Part shown: positions 19,214 to 27,377 of the stretch, in pieces
How the letters are laid out: each line of letters opens with the position of its first letter
Position numbering within the stretch: position 1 is the stretch's first letter
NCBI GenBank assembly: GCA_900299355.1
Contig: OMJR01000056.1
Span: forward strand, 1 to 35,880
Direction: 5' to 3'
DNA: 35,880 bases
DNA from: Anaerolineaceae bacterium
GTDB lineage: Bacteria > Chloroflexota > Anaerolineae > Anaerolineales > UBA11579
Position numbers and translations under genes: made by a program
Notes under the pieces: generated by a model
Databases searched by the model: none
The model's input: only the letters and a program-made list of their open reading frames with translations
Told to the model about the DNA's origin: nothing

Positions 19214-19798
19214 TTATAGCTTTTCCCCGCAGTTGGGGCATTTACTTTCGTTGCCAAGGATAACGTGGCCACATTGGTGGCAGGTGAAAGGCTGCACATC
19301 GCCTAGCGGGGCGCCGCAGGCCACACAGCGGCCTTCGCCCACCGGGTTGGCCACCCGGCAGTACTCGCAGGTCAGGCGGCGCAGGCGCTCACTGAGCTGC
19401 TGGCTGGCGCCCTTGGATTTGGCCAGCTGGTCAATCACCGTCCAGACTTGTTCGTCCAGCGAGAGGTGCTCAATGTCCTGGGCGATATCGTCCAGGCGGC
19501 CCAGCAAATTGAGCGGGTTCAGCCAGGTGAGCAGGGCGCTGGCGCCCAGGCTGGCCGCCAGGCCCAGCACGGCTTGCTTGCCGACTTCCACCTCCAGGCG
19601 GTCGTCCACCTGGCGCAGCATGATGCCCAGGGCGGTGCGGCCGCCGGAATTGCGGTGGTCGGGGGTCAGAATCTTGACGAAGGTGCGCTCGCCGTTGCCC
19701 TGCAGGCGGGTGGTGAGCGGCCCACGATTGAAGTAACTGGACAAGGCCGCGGCCACTTCGTTGAGGTCTAAATCGCCGTGATAGGTCTTTCTTTTCAT
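19214..19798 (-). CDS. Zinc-ribbon protein of unknown function
   Basis: C-terminal CEYCRVANPVGEGRCVACG and CHQCGHVILGNESKCPNCG double zinc-ribbon motifs. Confidence 0.85.
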   Translation of the reverse strand: MKRKTYHGDLDLNEVAAALSSYFNRGPLTTRLQGNGERTFVKILTPDHRNSGGRTALGIMLRQVDDRLEVEVGKQAVLGLAASLGASALLTWLNPLNLLGRLDDIAQDIEHLSLDEQVWTVIDQLAKSKGASQQLSERLRRLTCEYCRVANPVGEGRCVACGAPLGDVQPFTCHQCGHVILGNESKCPNCGEKL

Positions 19799-19845
19799 TT
19801 TAATCTCGGCCCGATTATAATCGCCGTGTTTGCCCCCGAGCTATT

Positions 19846-20469
19846 ATGAAGACAGTCTTTCCCCGCTTCCTCCTTTGCCTGCTGCTGAGCCTATTCGGCC
19901 TGGCGTTGCTGGCCTTTAGCGCCGCCCCGCAGCCCGCTTACGCCCAACAGCCCACCGTGGCGATTGCTACCGTGACAGGCACGCCGACCGGCGCCTACAT
20001 CATCGTGAACGCCGACCAGGACCAAATCAACGTGCGCACCGGCCCGGGCACCGATTACCCGGCGGTGGGCGTGCTGGTGGCCGGCGAGCAGGCTGGCGCC
20101 CGCGGCATCTCCGCCGCGGGATTGTGGATTCAGATTGCCTATCCCTCGGTTGAAGGCGGCCTGGCTTGGGTCTATGCGCCGCTGGTCACGCTGTTCGAGC
20201 AGGGCAATCCGCTGCGCATCGTGGAACCGCCACCCACGCCCACGCCGCGCGTGACCCCCACGATTGACCCAACCCTGGCAGCCCAATTCGTACTCGAGAT
20301 TCCCGCTACGCGCCTGCCGACCTACACCTCGGCTCCGCCGCTGGAATTGCTGGAATTCGAAGAGCCGGGTGCGCCGAGAGCGGCCGGCATCCCGATGGGC
20401 ATGATTATTACCGGCATCGGCTTGCTGGGTATGCTGGGCGCAGCGGTCTCCTACCTGCGCGACCGCTAG
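19846..20469 (+). CDS. SH3b-domain exported protein with C-terminal TM anchor
   Basis: N-terminal signal sequence; INVRTGPGTDYPAVGVLVAGEQ...GLWIQIAY...LAWVYAPLV SH3b pattern; C-terminal hydrophobic helix plus YLRDR. Confidence 0.88.
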   Translation: MKTVFPRFLLCLLLSLFGLALLAFSAAPQPAYAQQPTVAIATVTGTPTGAYIIVNADQDQINVRTGPGTDYPAVGVLVAGEQAGARGISAAGLWIQIAYPSVEGGLAWVYAPLVTLFEQGNPLRIVEPPPTPTPRVTPTIDPTLAAQFVLEIPATRLPTYTSAPPLELLEFEEPGAPRAAGIPMGMIITGIGLLGMLGAAVSYLRDR

Positions 20470-20489
20470 TCCCCTCTCTAAACTGAATC

Positions 20490-20519
20490 AAAAACGGACT
20501 GCATCGGCAGTCCGTTTTT
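20490..20519. terminator. Rho-independent terminator (bidirectional)
   Basis: aaaaacggactgc-atcg-gcagtccgttttt between converging genes. Confidence 0.85.
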
Positions 20520-20537
20520 TGTTTTGGGCAGATGGGG

Positions 20538-22766
20538 TTACAGGTATTGGGCGGTGATGGATTTCTTATCTTTCTTCAGGTCGGCCGGGGTACCCTCGAA
20601 GATAACTTCGCCGCCCTTGCTGCCGCCTTCCGGACCCATGTCGATGACCCAGTCGGCATTGCGCACCACGTCCATGTTGTGCTCGATGACGATAACGGTG
20701 TTGCCGCCATCTACCAGGCGATTCAGAATGCCCAGCAGCAGGTCAGTATCCGATTTGTGCAGGCCGGTGGTCGGCTCATCCATCACGTAGATGCTGCCGT
20801 CCTTGTGCAGTTCGCTGGCCAGCTTGATGCGCTGGCTTTCGCCGCCCGATAGGGTGTTCAGCGGCTGGCCCAGGGTCAGATAGTCCAGGCCCACATCAGT
20901 GAGCGCCTGCAGCTTGCCTTCGATTTCAGGAATTTCCAGTTGCTCCAAGGCCTGGCGGGCGGTCATCTCCAGCACGTCCACGATGGTGTGGCCGCCCAGT
21001 GTATACTCCAGCACCTCGTCCTTGAAGCGCTTGCCGCCGCACACTTCGCAGGGCGATTTGATGCTTTCGAAGAAGGATAAATCGGTGTAGACCACGCCGA
21101 GGCCAGTGCAATTATCGCAGGCGCCCTTGGAATTGAAGCTGAACAGGCCCGCGTCGACCTTGTTTTCCTTAGCGAACGCTTTGCGCACATCGTCCATGAT
21201 GCCGGTGTAGGTGGCCGGGTTGGAACGCGGATTATTGCCCACTCCGGACTGGTCGACCACGACGGCATCGGGGTGCTGGGCCACAAAAGCCTCGCTGATC
21301 AGCGAACTCTTGCCCGAGCCGGCCACGCCGGTCACCAGGGTTAGCACGCCGACGGGGATATCCACGCTTACGTTCTTCAGGTTGTTGCGCGTGACCTTGC
21401 TGAGCTTGATGTGTTCCTTGGCCTCGCGGAACTCGTCCTTGAGCGGCATGCTTTCTTTCAGGTACTTTCCAGTAAGCGTGTCCGCTTTTAGCAGCCCGGC
21501 ATAATCGCCTTCGTAGACGATTTCGCCGCCGCGCACGCCGGCTTCGGGTCCCAGGTCGAAGATGTAATCGGCGACCTTGATGACATCCGGGTCGTGCTCT
21601 ACCACCAGCACGGTGTTGCTCTGGTCGCGCAGGCGTTGCAGCATTTCATTGAGTTGGTGCACGTCGCGCGGGTGCAGACCGATGCTAGGCTCATCGAAGA
21701 TGTACATCACATCCACCAGGCTGCTGCTGAGGTGTTTGACCAGCTTGACACGTTGGGATTCGCCGCCGGATAAGGCGTCGGTCTCGCGGTTGAGGGTCAG
21801 ATAGCCCAGACCAATGTCAATCAGGTTCTGCAAACGACGTGCCAGCTCGTCGACCAGCGTTTTTGCCTTGGCGCCCTTGATGCCTTTGATGACGCCAATC
21901 AGGTCTTCGACTTCCATTGTGGAGAGGTCGGCGATGTTGTAGCCGTCAATCTTGCAGCTCAGGACGGCCTTGTTGAGGCGTGCGCCCTTGCAGCTGGGGC
22001 AGGGGCCTTCAGTTAAGTATTCGGCGATTTTCTCCTGGGTTTTGGCCGAGCGCGTTTTCAGGTCTTGCTCAATGTAGGAACGGGTGAAATTGGTTATCAC
22101 ACCGCGGTAGGTGCGGTTCATGCCGCTGTGTTCAAATTTCTGCTCGCCGCCATGCAGCAGGAGGTCTAGTTCCTTTTTGGTGTAATCCCTGAGCTTCTTG
22201 TCATTATCAAAGAAGCCGCTGGTGGGATAAATGCTTTCGTCAAAAATTGGCCCTTGCAGCGCGCCCTTGTTCAGCGATTTGTCGGGGTCATAGAATTTCT
22301 CCACGATAGGCTGCAGCTTGCGGCCCATGCCATTGCATTCGAGGCACATGCCCATCGGCTCGTTGAAGGAAAAGACATTGGCGTAACCCACAAAGGGCTC
22401 GCCGACGCGCGAGAAGAGCTGGCGCAGCACGGTATAGATATCGGTAATCGTGCCCATGGTGGAGTGCGAACCGCCGCCCAATCGGCGCTGGTCGACCACG
22501 ATAGACATGCCCAGGTTCTGGATAGATTCCGCATCCGGCTGGGCATAGCGCGGGAGGAAGTTGCGCACGAAGAGGCTGAACGTTTCGTACAGTTGGCGCT
22601 GGGCCTCGGTGCCGATGGTGTCGAACACAATCGACGATTTGCCCGAGCCGGAAACGCCGGTGAATAGCGTGATTTGGCGCTTGGGGATACTGAGCGATAT
22701 ATCCTTCAGATTGTTTTCGCGCGCGCCGCGAATCTCAATGTATTCTTGTGCTTTGCTATCTGCCAT
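20538..22766 (-). CDS. UvrA-like ABC ATPase paralog (short, lacks UvrB-binding region)
   Basis: 742 aa; two ABC modules (GVSGSGKSSIVFDT; GVAGSGKSSLISE), two ABC signatures (LSGGESQRVKL; LSGGESQRIKL), Zn motifs CLEC..CPSC and CDNC..CEVC. Confidence 0.93.
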   Translation of the reverse strand: MADSKAQEYIEIRGARENNLKDISLSIPKRQITLFTGVSGSGKSSIVFDTIGTEAQRQLYETFSLFVRNFLPRYAQPDAESIQNLGMSIVVDQRRLGGGSHSTMGTITDIYTVLRQLFSRVGEPFVGYANVFSFNEPMGMCLECNGMGRKLQPIVEKFYDPDKSLNKGALQGPIFDESIYPTSGFFDNDKKLRDYTKKELDLLLHGGEQKFEHSGMNRTYRGVITNFTRSYIEQDLKTRSAKTQEKIAEYLTEGPCPSCKGARLNKAVLSCKIDGYNIADLSTMEVEDLIGVIKGIKGAKAKTLVDELARRLQNLIDIGLGYLTLNRETDALSGGESQRVKLVKHLSSSLVDVMYIFDEPSIGLHPRDVHQLNEMLQRLRDQSNTVLVVEHDPDVIKVADYIFDLGPEAGVRGGEIVYEGDYAGLLKADTLTGKYLKESMPLKDEFREAKEHIKLSKVTRNNLKNVSVDIPVGVLTLVTGVAGSGKSSLISEAFVAQHPDAVVVDQSGVGNNPRSNPATYTGIMDDVRKAFAKENKVDAGLFSFNSKGACDNCTGLGVVYTDLSFFESIKSPCEVCGGKRFKDEVLEYTLGGHTIVDVLEMTARQALEQLEIPEIEGKLQALTDVGLDYLTLGQPLNTLSGGESQRIKLASELHKDGSIYVMDEPTTGLHKSDTDLLLGILNRLVDGGNTVIVIEHNMDVVRNADWVIDMGPEGGSKGGEVIFEGTPADLKKDKKSITAQYL

Positions 22767-22792
22767 ATCGTCCTCGTGTGGCTGGTGTCGCT

Positions 22793-23239
22793 TTAGAGCG
22801 CGGCCAGGTAATCGGCCAGTTCTTCCAAAGCCTGCATCGCGCCCACAATCGCACCATACTTGACGGCTTGTTCGCGTTCCTTCTTGCTGGCGAAGAGCAG
22901 CTGCATGGTGATTTCGGTCTTACCATCTTCTTCCGCAAAGGATACCGTGGTGCGCACTGGGTCGGGGGCCCCGGCGCCATCCATGCCGTAATCATAGACC
23001 AGGCGGGTGGGCTTGTCGATTTCCACGAATGCCACTTTGAAGGCCAGCTCCGAGCCGCGGATGGTCTGGCTATAGCGCCAGGCGCCGCCGGCTTACACGT
23101 CCATCTCGTGGGTGGTGGCAGTGCGCGGCGCCCACCAGCCTTCGATGTGGTCGGGCTGGGTGAAGGCGTCGAACACCAACTCGCGCGGCGCGTCAATCAC
23201 GCGGTTTACGATGATTTCTCGGTCTTTAGTATCAGTCAT
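22793..23239 (-). pseudogene. SRPBCC/AHSA1-family protein gene with in-frame TAA stop
   Basis: Frame reads MTDTKDREIIVNRVIDAPRELVFDAFTQPDHIEGWWAPRTATTHEMDV*AGGAWRYSQTIRGSELAFKVAFVEIDKPTRLVYDYG...LADYLAAL; stop codon at 23093-23095. Confidence 0.8.
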
Positions 23240-23276
23240 GGGGGTCTCCTGTGTGCATCTTTTGTAGGGTGAGCTT

Positions 23277-23603
23277 CTATGCCTGCCGCCCTTGCTGCAG
23301 TTCGCACAGATACTCTTCCAGCCGGTCGAGGTTGTTCTCCCAGTTTAGTGTTTCCAGCCAGTGGGCTACGTCCTCCAGTGGGGCGGTCTGCAACTGAGCG
23401 GGGCGGTATTGCGCCTCGCGCCCGCGTTCAATCAGCCCGGCGCGCTCCAGCACCTGCAGGTGCTTTGAAATCGTCGGCAAGCTGAATTGGAAGGGTTCGG
23501 CCAGTTCCTTAACCGTGGCGGGGCCATGCGAGAGGCGCAGCAGCATCGCGCGCCGGGTGGGGTCGGCCAGGGCGGAAAAGGTCAGGCTCAGGGCATCAGT
23601 CAT
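23277..23603 (-). CDS. ArsR-family winged-helix transcriptional regulator
   Basis: 108 aa; FSALADPTRRAMLLRLSHGPATVKELAEPFQFSLPTISKHLQVLERAGLIERGREAQYRP. Confidence 0.93.
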   Translation of the reverse strand: MTDALSLTFSALADPTRRAMLLRLSHGPATVKELAEPFQFSLPTISKHLQVLERAGLIERGREAQYRPAQLQTAPLEDVAHWLETLNWENNLDRLEEYLCELQQGRQA

Positions 23604-23614
23604 GGTTGGCTCAT

Positions 23615-23638
23615 CTATTTAGTCAATTAGCTAAATAG
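23615..23638. promoter_or_regulatory. ArsR-type operator candidate (24-bp near-palindrome)
   Basis: ctatttagtcaattagctaaatag: perfect 8-bp outer arms and central AATT, 12 nt upstream of the ArsR start codon. Confidence 0.7.
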
Positions 23639-23676
23639 TAAAGTAAAGCGGCGGAAACGTCAAGGGCAGTTAAAGA

Positions 23677-23704
23677 AAAAAGGACTGCCGCAGCAGTCCT
23701 TTTT
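23677..23704. terminator. Rho-independent terminator downstream of the A-type carrier gene
   Basis: aaaaaggactgc-cgca-gcagtccttttt perfect 12-bp stem. Confidence 0.85.
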
Positions 23705-23719
23705 AGAAATCGTGTTTGC

Positions 23720-24118
23720 TTAGCAGCCGCAGGCTTCGCCGTGGGCGTGGTCAGGGGCCGCCTCGCCATCGGTGCGGAAGGAAGAACCACAACCGCAGGC
23801 CGAGGTGGCATTCGGGTTTTCAATCTTGAAACCGCTGCCCATGACTTCGTTGACGTAGTCAATGCTGGCGCCGCGCAGGTACTGCATCGACACCTCGTCG
23901 ACCACGACGTTCACGCCGTGCTGTTCCAGCACAAAGTCGTTATCGCGCGGTTCGCCTTCTAGGGCCATACCGTATTGGTAGCCGGAGCAACCGCCGCCGG
24001 CCACGAAAACGCGCAGGGCGTGGTTTTCCAACTCGCGCTCGGCCAAGAGGCCGCGCACCGCATCCGCGGCGGCGCTGGTCAGGGTAATCTCGTCAACTTG
24101 AATTTCTGCTAAAGCCAT
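23720..24118 (-). CDS. A-type iron-sulfur cluster carrier (IscA/ErpA/SufA family)
   Basis: LRVFVAGGGCSGYQYGMAL and SACGCGSSF motifs; start at MALAEIQVDEITLT. Confidence 0.93.
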   Translation of the reverse strand: MALAEIQVDEITLTSAAADAVRGLLAERELENHALRVFVAGGGCSGYQYGMALEGEPRDNDFVLEQHGVNVVVDEVSMQYLRGASIDYVNEVMGSGFKIENPNATSACGCGSSFRTDGEAAPDHAHGEACGC

Positions 24119-24190
24119 GTTGCGCTCCAATGTTTGTGTGAATATTTGTCAATTCTATCAAAATAAAAGGCGCTGTCAACTCGTAAGGGC

Positions 24191-25732
24191 TTAGAGTTGA
24201 TTAAAGGCGCCCTCCAGCAGCATCTCCCGAACCTGCTCAATCTCCGGCCCCCACAGGCTGTCGGCCGCCCGGAAGGGGACGCGCTGGCGCAGGATTTGAT
24301 GCGCCTGGCGCACCCCGGCGCCGGCTTCGGCCTCGGGCATATCCTGCAAGCGCAGGTCCAGCGCCCGTGCCGCGCAATAGAGCTCAATCGCCAGCACGTG
24401 GGCGGCGTTGTGGGCCACATCCCAGGCGTGGCGCGCGGCGGTCATGGCGTTGGCGTTGTGGTCTTCCTTGCCCGCCGAAGTGGGCAGCGAGCGTACCGAA
24501 TCGGGCGCGGCCAGTCCTTGATTTTCCAGCACCAGCGAGGCAGCCGTGTACTGGGCTAGCATCATGCCGCTGTTCAGCCCCGCGCCCTCGCGCTCGCCGA
24601 CCAGCATCGGCGGCAATTCACCGTTCATCTTGCCATCCACCAGCGTATAGGAGCGGCGCTCGCTGATGGCGGCCACTTCGCTTAGGACAATCTTCAAATA
24701 ATCCATTGCCAACCCGACCGGTTCGCCGTGGAAGTTGCCGCCGCTGATGCTTTCTCCTGGCCCGAAGAGCAGGGGGTTATCCGTGGCAGCGTTGATTTCG
24801 GCCTCGATGATGCCGCGCACGAAGGCCAGCGTTTCGCGTGCGGGGCCTTGCACCTGCGGCGCGCAACGCAGCGAGTACACATCCTGCACGCGGCCGGCAG
24901 CGTCCAGCAGGCTGCTGCCCTGGGTCAGCGCACGGATGCGTTCGGCGACCTGCATCTGGCCCGGCTGGCGGCGCGCGGCATGCAGACGCTCGTCGAAGGC
25001 CGCTGAGACGCCCAAGAGGGCTTCCAGGCTCATCGCGGCGCTTAGGTCGGCGGCGTTCAGCAGCATTTCGCTCTGCTCGATGGTCAACGCTGCCAGCGCG
25101 GCCGAGAAGGTCGCGCCGTTGGTAATTGCCAGCCCTTCTTTGGGACCCAGCACCAAGCGCGGAATGCCGGCGGCCTGCATGGCGGCCTTGCCGCTCAGGC
25201 GTTGGCCCTCGTAGAGAGCCCAACCCGATTCCTCGTCGCGGTCGGCTGCGTCGGTGCTGAGCACCAGCGCCAGATGGGAGAGCGGGGCTAGGTCGCCAGA
25301 CGAGCCCAGCGAACCCTGGCTGGGAATGCAGGGGGTCAGGTTCGCATTGAGCATCGCTATCAGGGTGTCAATCATCGCCACCCGCGCGCCAGAGTAGCCG
25401 GCGGCGAGCGTGTTGGCGCGAATCAACATGGCCGCCCGCACCACCGCCTCCGGTAAATCGGGGCCGGTGCCCAGCGCGTGGCTGATGATGAGGTTGCGGT
25501 TGAGCGCTTGAATGTCGGCATCCGGGATGCGGGTTTCGCTGAAAATGCCGAAGCCGGTGTTTATCCCGTAGACCGGTTGGCCTTTGTCCACAATCTGGGC
25601 CACCCAATCCTGGGCCTCGGCGACCCGCTGGCGCGCATCCGGCGCCAATTCCACCTGCGCGCCGTGCACAGCCACCTGCTGCACCTGAGCCAGCGTCAGG
25701 GTCTGGCCGCCAATCTTGACTATGTCTGCCAT
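24191..25732 (-). CDS. hutH: Histidine ammonia-lyase
   Basis: 513 aa; YGINTGFG, CIPSQGSLGSSGDLAPLSHLAL (MIO motif region), KEGLAITNGATFSAALAAL, QYTAASLVLENQGLAAPDSVRSLPTSAGKEDHN. Confidence 0.95.
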   Translation of the reverse strand: MADIVKIGGQTLTLAQVQQVAVHGAQVELAPDARQRVAEAQDWVAQIVDKGQPVYGINTGFGIFSETRIPDADIQALNRNLIISHALGTGPDLPEAVVRAAMLIRANTLAAGYSGARVAMIDTLIAMLNANLTPCIPSQGSLGSSGDLAPLSHLALVLSTDAADRDEESGWALYEGQRLSGKAAMQAAGIPRLVLGPKEGLAITNGATFSAALAALTIEQSEMLLNAADLSAAMSLEALLGVSAAFDERLHAARRQPGQMQVAERIRALTQGSSLLDAAGRVQDVYSLRCAPQVQGPARETLAFVRGIIEAEINAATDNPLLFGPGESISGGNFHGEPVGLAMDYLKIVLSEVAAISERRSYTLVDGKMNGELPPMLVGEREGAGLNSGMMLAQYTAASLVLENQGLAAPDSVRSLPTSAGKEDHNANAMTAARHAWDVAHNAAHVLAIELYCAARALDLRLQDMPEAEAGAGVRQAHQILRQRVPFRAADSLWGPEIEQVREMLLEGAFNQL

Positions 25733-26515
25733 CTACCAGTTCACTCCTGGGGCGGTGTTGGTATCGGCCTGCTCGCCGATGACTTTGTACATGGTCACAT
25801 TCGAATAGGGTTCACCCAGCACCCCGTCGTGAATCGCCCAGGAACGCAGCCGCAGGCTTTCGCCGGCCACCTGCGGCCGGAAGGTGCTGCCATCCAGCTT
25901 TTCGTGCAGTTCGCCGCCGGGTTGGAAGCCTTCATGGATGCGCTCCATCAGGCGGCGGCCGCGCTGGTAGCGCAGCCCATAGCGTTCGAAAATAATCGCG
26001 TTGTGATAGTAGAGCGGCTCGACAAAATAGCGGTCGTGGCCCAGGCTGCGCACGAAAACCTCGAAGGCTACCCGCGCCTCGCCCAGCAAGTGCAGGCCGC
26101 CACGTACTTGGCCGGGCAGCAGCCCGGCGGCCATCGCCGCGGCTTCGGCCTCCAGGTTGCGGTGAGCGGTGCCGAAAGTGGTGGGGGTGCCATCCGGCAG
26201 GCGGTCCACGTCGAAACGCGGCGAATTGGGGTCATTCATGATGTAGAGTAAAACGTGGATTTGGCCGTTGAGCGTATCGGTCAGGTGGCCGTAAATTATC
26301 GGGTCTTCAAACCCGTGCTGGTGGTAGAGCTTGAGCTCGACGTCGCTGCTTTCGGGGCCGCCCTGGATGTGAAACAGGTCGCGGCCCTGGCTGTCTTTGA
26401 GGTCCTCGGCCAGGTCGAACATGGCCAGCGCTTCGGGCGGGATTAATTGTTTATACAGCGCCGGCTGTTCCGGCGCGGGCAGGCGGCTGATGCCGGCGAC
26501 CGAACTGATCGCCAT
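25733..26515 (-). CDS. Conserved-looking protein of unknown function (260 aa)
   Basis: Start MAISSVAGISRLP one base after the smpB stop; stop abuts the hutH start (TAGATG); no family recognised. Confidence 0.8.
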   Translation of the reverse strand: MAISSVAGISRLPAPEQPALYKQLIPPEALAMFDLAEDLKDSQGRDLFHIQGGPESSDVELKLYHQHGFEDPIIYGHLTDTLNGQIHVLLYIMNDPNSPRFDVDRLPDGTPTTFGTAHRNLEAEAAAMAAGLLPGQVRGGLHLLGEARVAFEVFVRSLGHDRYFVEPLYYHNAIIFERYGLRYQRGRRLMERIHEGFQPGGELHEKLDGSTFRPQVAGESLRLRSWAIHDGVLGEPYSNVTMYKVIGEQADTNTAPGVNW

Positions 26516-26516
26516 C

Positions 26517-26969
26517 TCAGCCGCGTTCCTTGAGCGCGCGTTGAATATCGCGCTGGGCATCCTGCTTTTTGATGGATTGGCGCTTGTCGTATTTGCGTTT
26601 GCCGCGTCCCACGGCAATCTCCACCTTGGCGCGCCCATCTTTGAGATGCACCTGGGTGGGCACAATCGTCAAGCCTCTTTTCTGCACCGCGTCCCACAGT
26701 TGGTCGATCTCGCGTTTGTGCAACAGCAGCTTGCGCTCGCGGGTCGGCTCGTGGCCCTGGTCGGCGGCCTGCTCGTAGGGCGCGATGTGCGCGTTCACCA
26801 GCCAGGCTTCCTCGCCGTCGGTGCGCACATAGGCTTCTTTGAGGCTGACCTGACTGGCACGAATGGATTTGATTTCGCTGCCCTTCAATACCAGCCCGGC
26901 CTCATAGGTATCCAGGAGTTCGTAATCGGATTTGGCTTTGCGATTACGCGCAATCACTTTCACAGACAT
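26517..26969 (-). CDS. smpB: SsrA-binding protein SmpB
   Basis: MSVKVIARNRKAKSDYELLDTYEAGLVLKGSEIKSIRASQVSLKEAYV, NAHIAPYEQ, KLLLHKREIDQL, GRGKRKYDKRQSIKKQDAQRDIQRAL. Confidence 0.97.
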   Translation of the reverse strand: MSVKVIARNRKAKSDYELLDTYEAGLVLKGSEIKSIRASQVSLKEAYVRTDGEEAWLVNAHIAPYEQAADQGHEPTRERKLLLHKREIDQLWDAVQKRGLTIVPTQVHLKDGRAKVEIAVGRGKRKYDKRQSIKKQDAQRDIQRALKERG

Positions 26970-27058
26970 AGACCGCGATTCTAGCATGAGGGAAGGCATA
27001 GCGGTGCGTTTTTGGGCGTGTGGCAACCAGCAGCCATCGCCATTACGAAAAGGACAAA

Positions 27059-27095
27059 GCGTGGCCTCGCTCACTAGCGCTCCCGCGCAATGACG
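27059..27095. repeat. Single-arm copy of TGTCATTGCG-type intergenic repeat (reverse orientation)
   Basis: Reverse complement CGTCATTGCGCGGGAGCGCTAGTGAGCGAGGCCACGC resembles the element at 14010-14060. Confidence 0.5.
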
Positions 27096-27159
27096 TTATT
27101 GGGTAAGGGTTTGCTGCTATGCGCAAGGCCATCAGCGTGGGATGTATAACAACCTCAGA

Positions 27160-27308
27160 CTTGTCATTCCGAGCGAGGCGGCAAGGCCGCCGACGAGGAA
27201 TTCCTATGCAGGCTGATTAGCCATCATGTCATTAGGAACAGTAACCGTGTACAGGAATTCCTCGTCGGGTACCGCAAAAGCTGCGTTGCCCTCGCTCGGA
27301 ATGACAAG
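27160..27308. repeat. 149-bp MITE/REP-like inverted element
   Basis: Perfect 19-bp terminal inverted repeats (cttgtcattccgagcgagg, 27160-27178 / 27290-27308) and perfect 15-bp inner inverted repeats (cgacgaggaattcct, 27191-27205 / 27253-27267). Confidence 0.85.
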
Positions 27309-27319
27309 CGTGCAAACAA

Positions 27320-27347
27320 AAGAGGCGCGGGATGTCCCGCGCCTCTT
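27320..27347 (-). terminator. Hairpin terminator downstream of the C25 protease gene
   Basis: aagaggcgcggga-tg-tcccgcgcctctt 13-bp stem; on minus strand followed by TTTGTTTGC. Confidence 0.8.
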
Positions 27348-27377
27348 GCTGATTACTGCTCACTAATCAGTGTATGT

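Noticed and set aside
27160-27308. Possible CRISPR repeat or small structured RNA gene
   Set aside because: One nested inverted repeat without regularly spaced direct repeats; better explained as MITE/REP-like.
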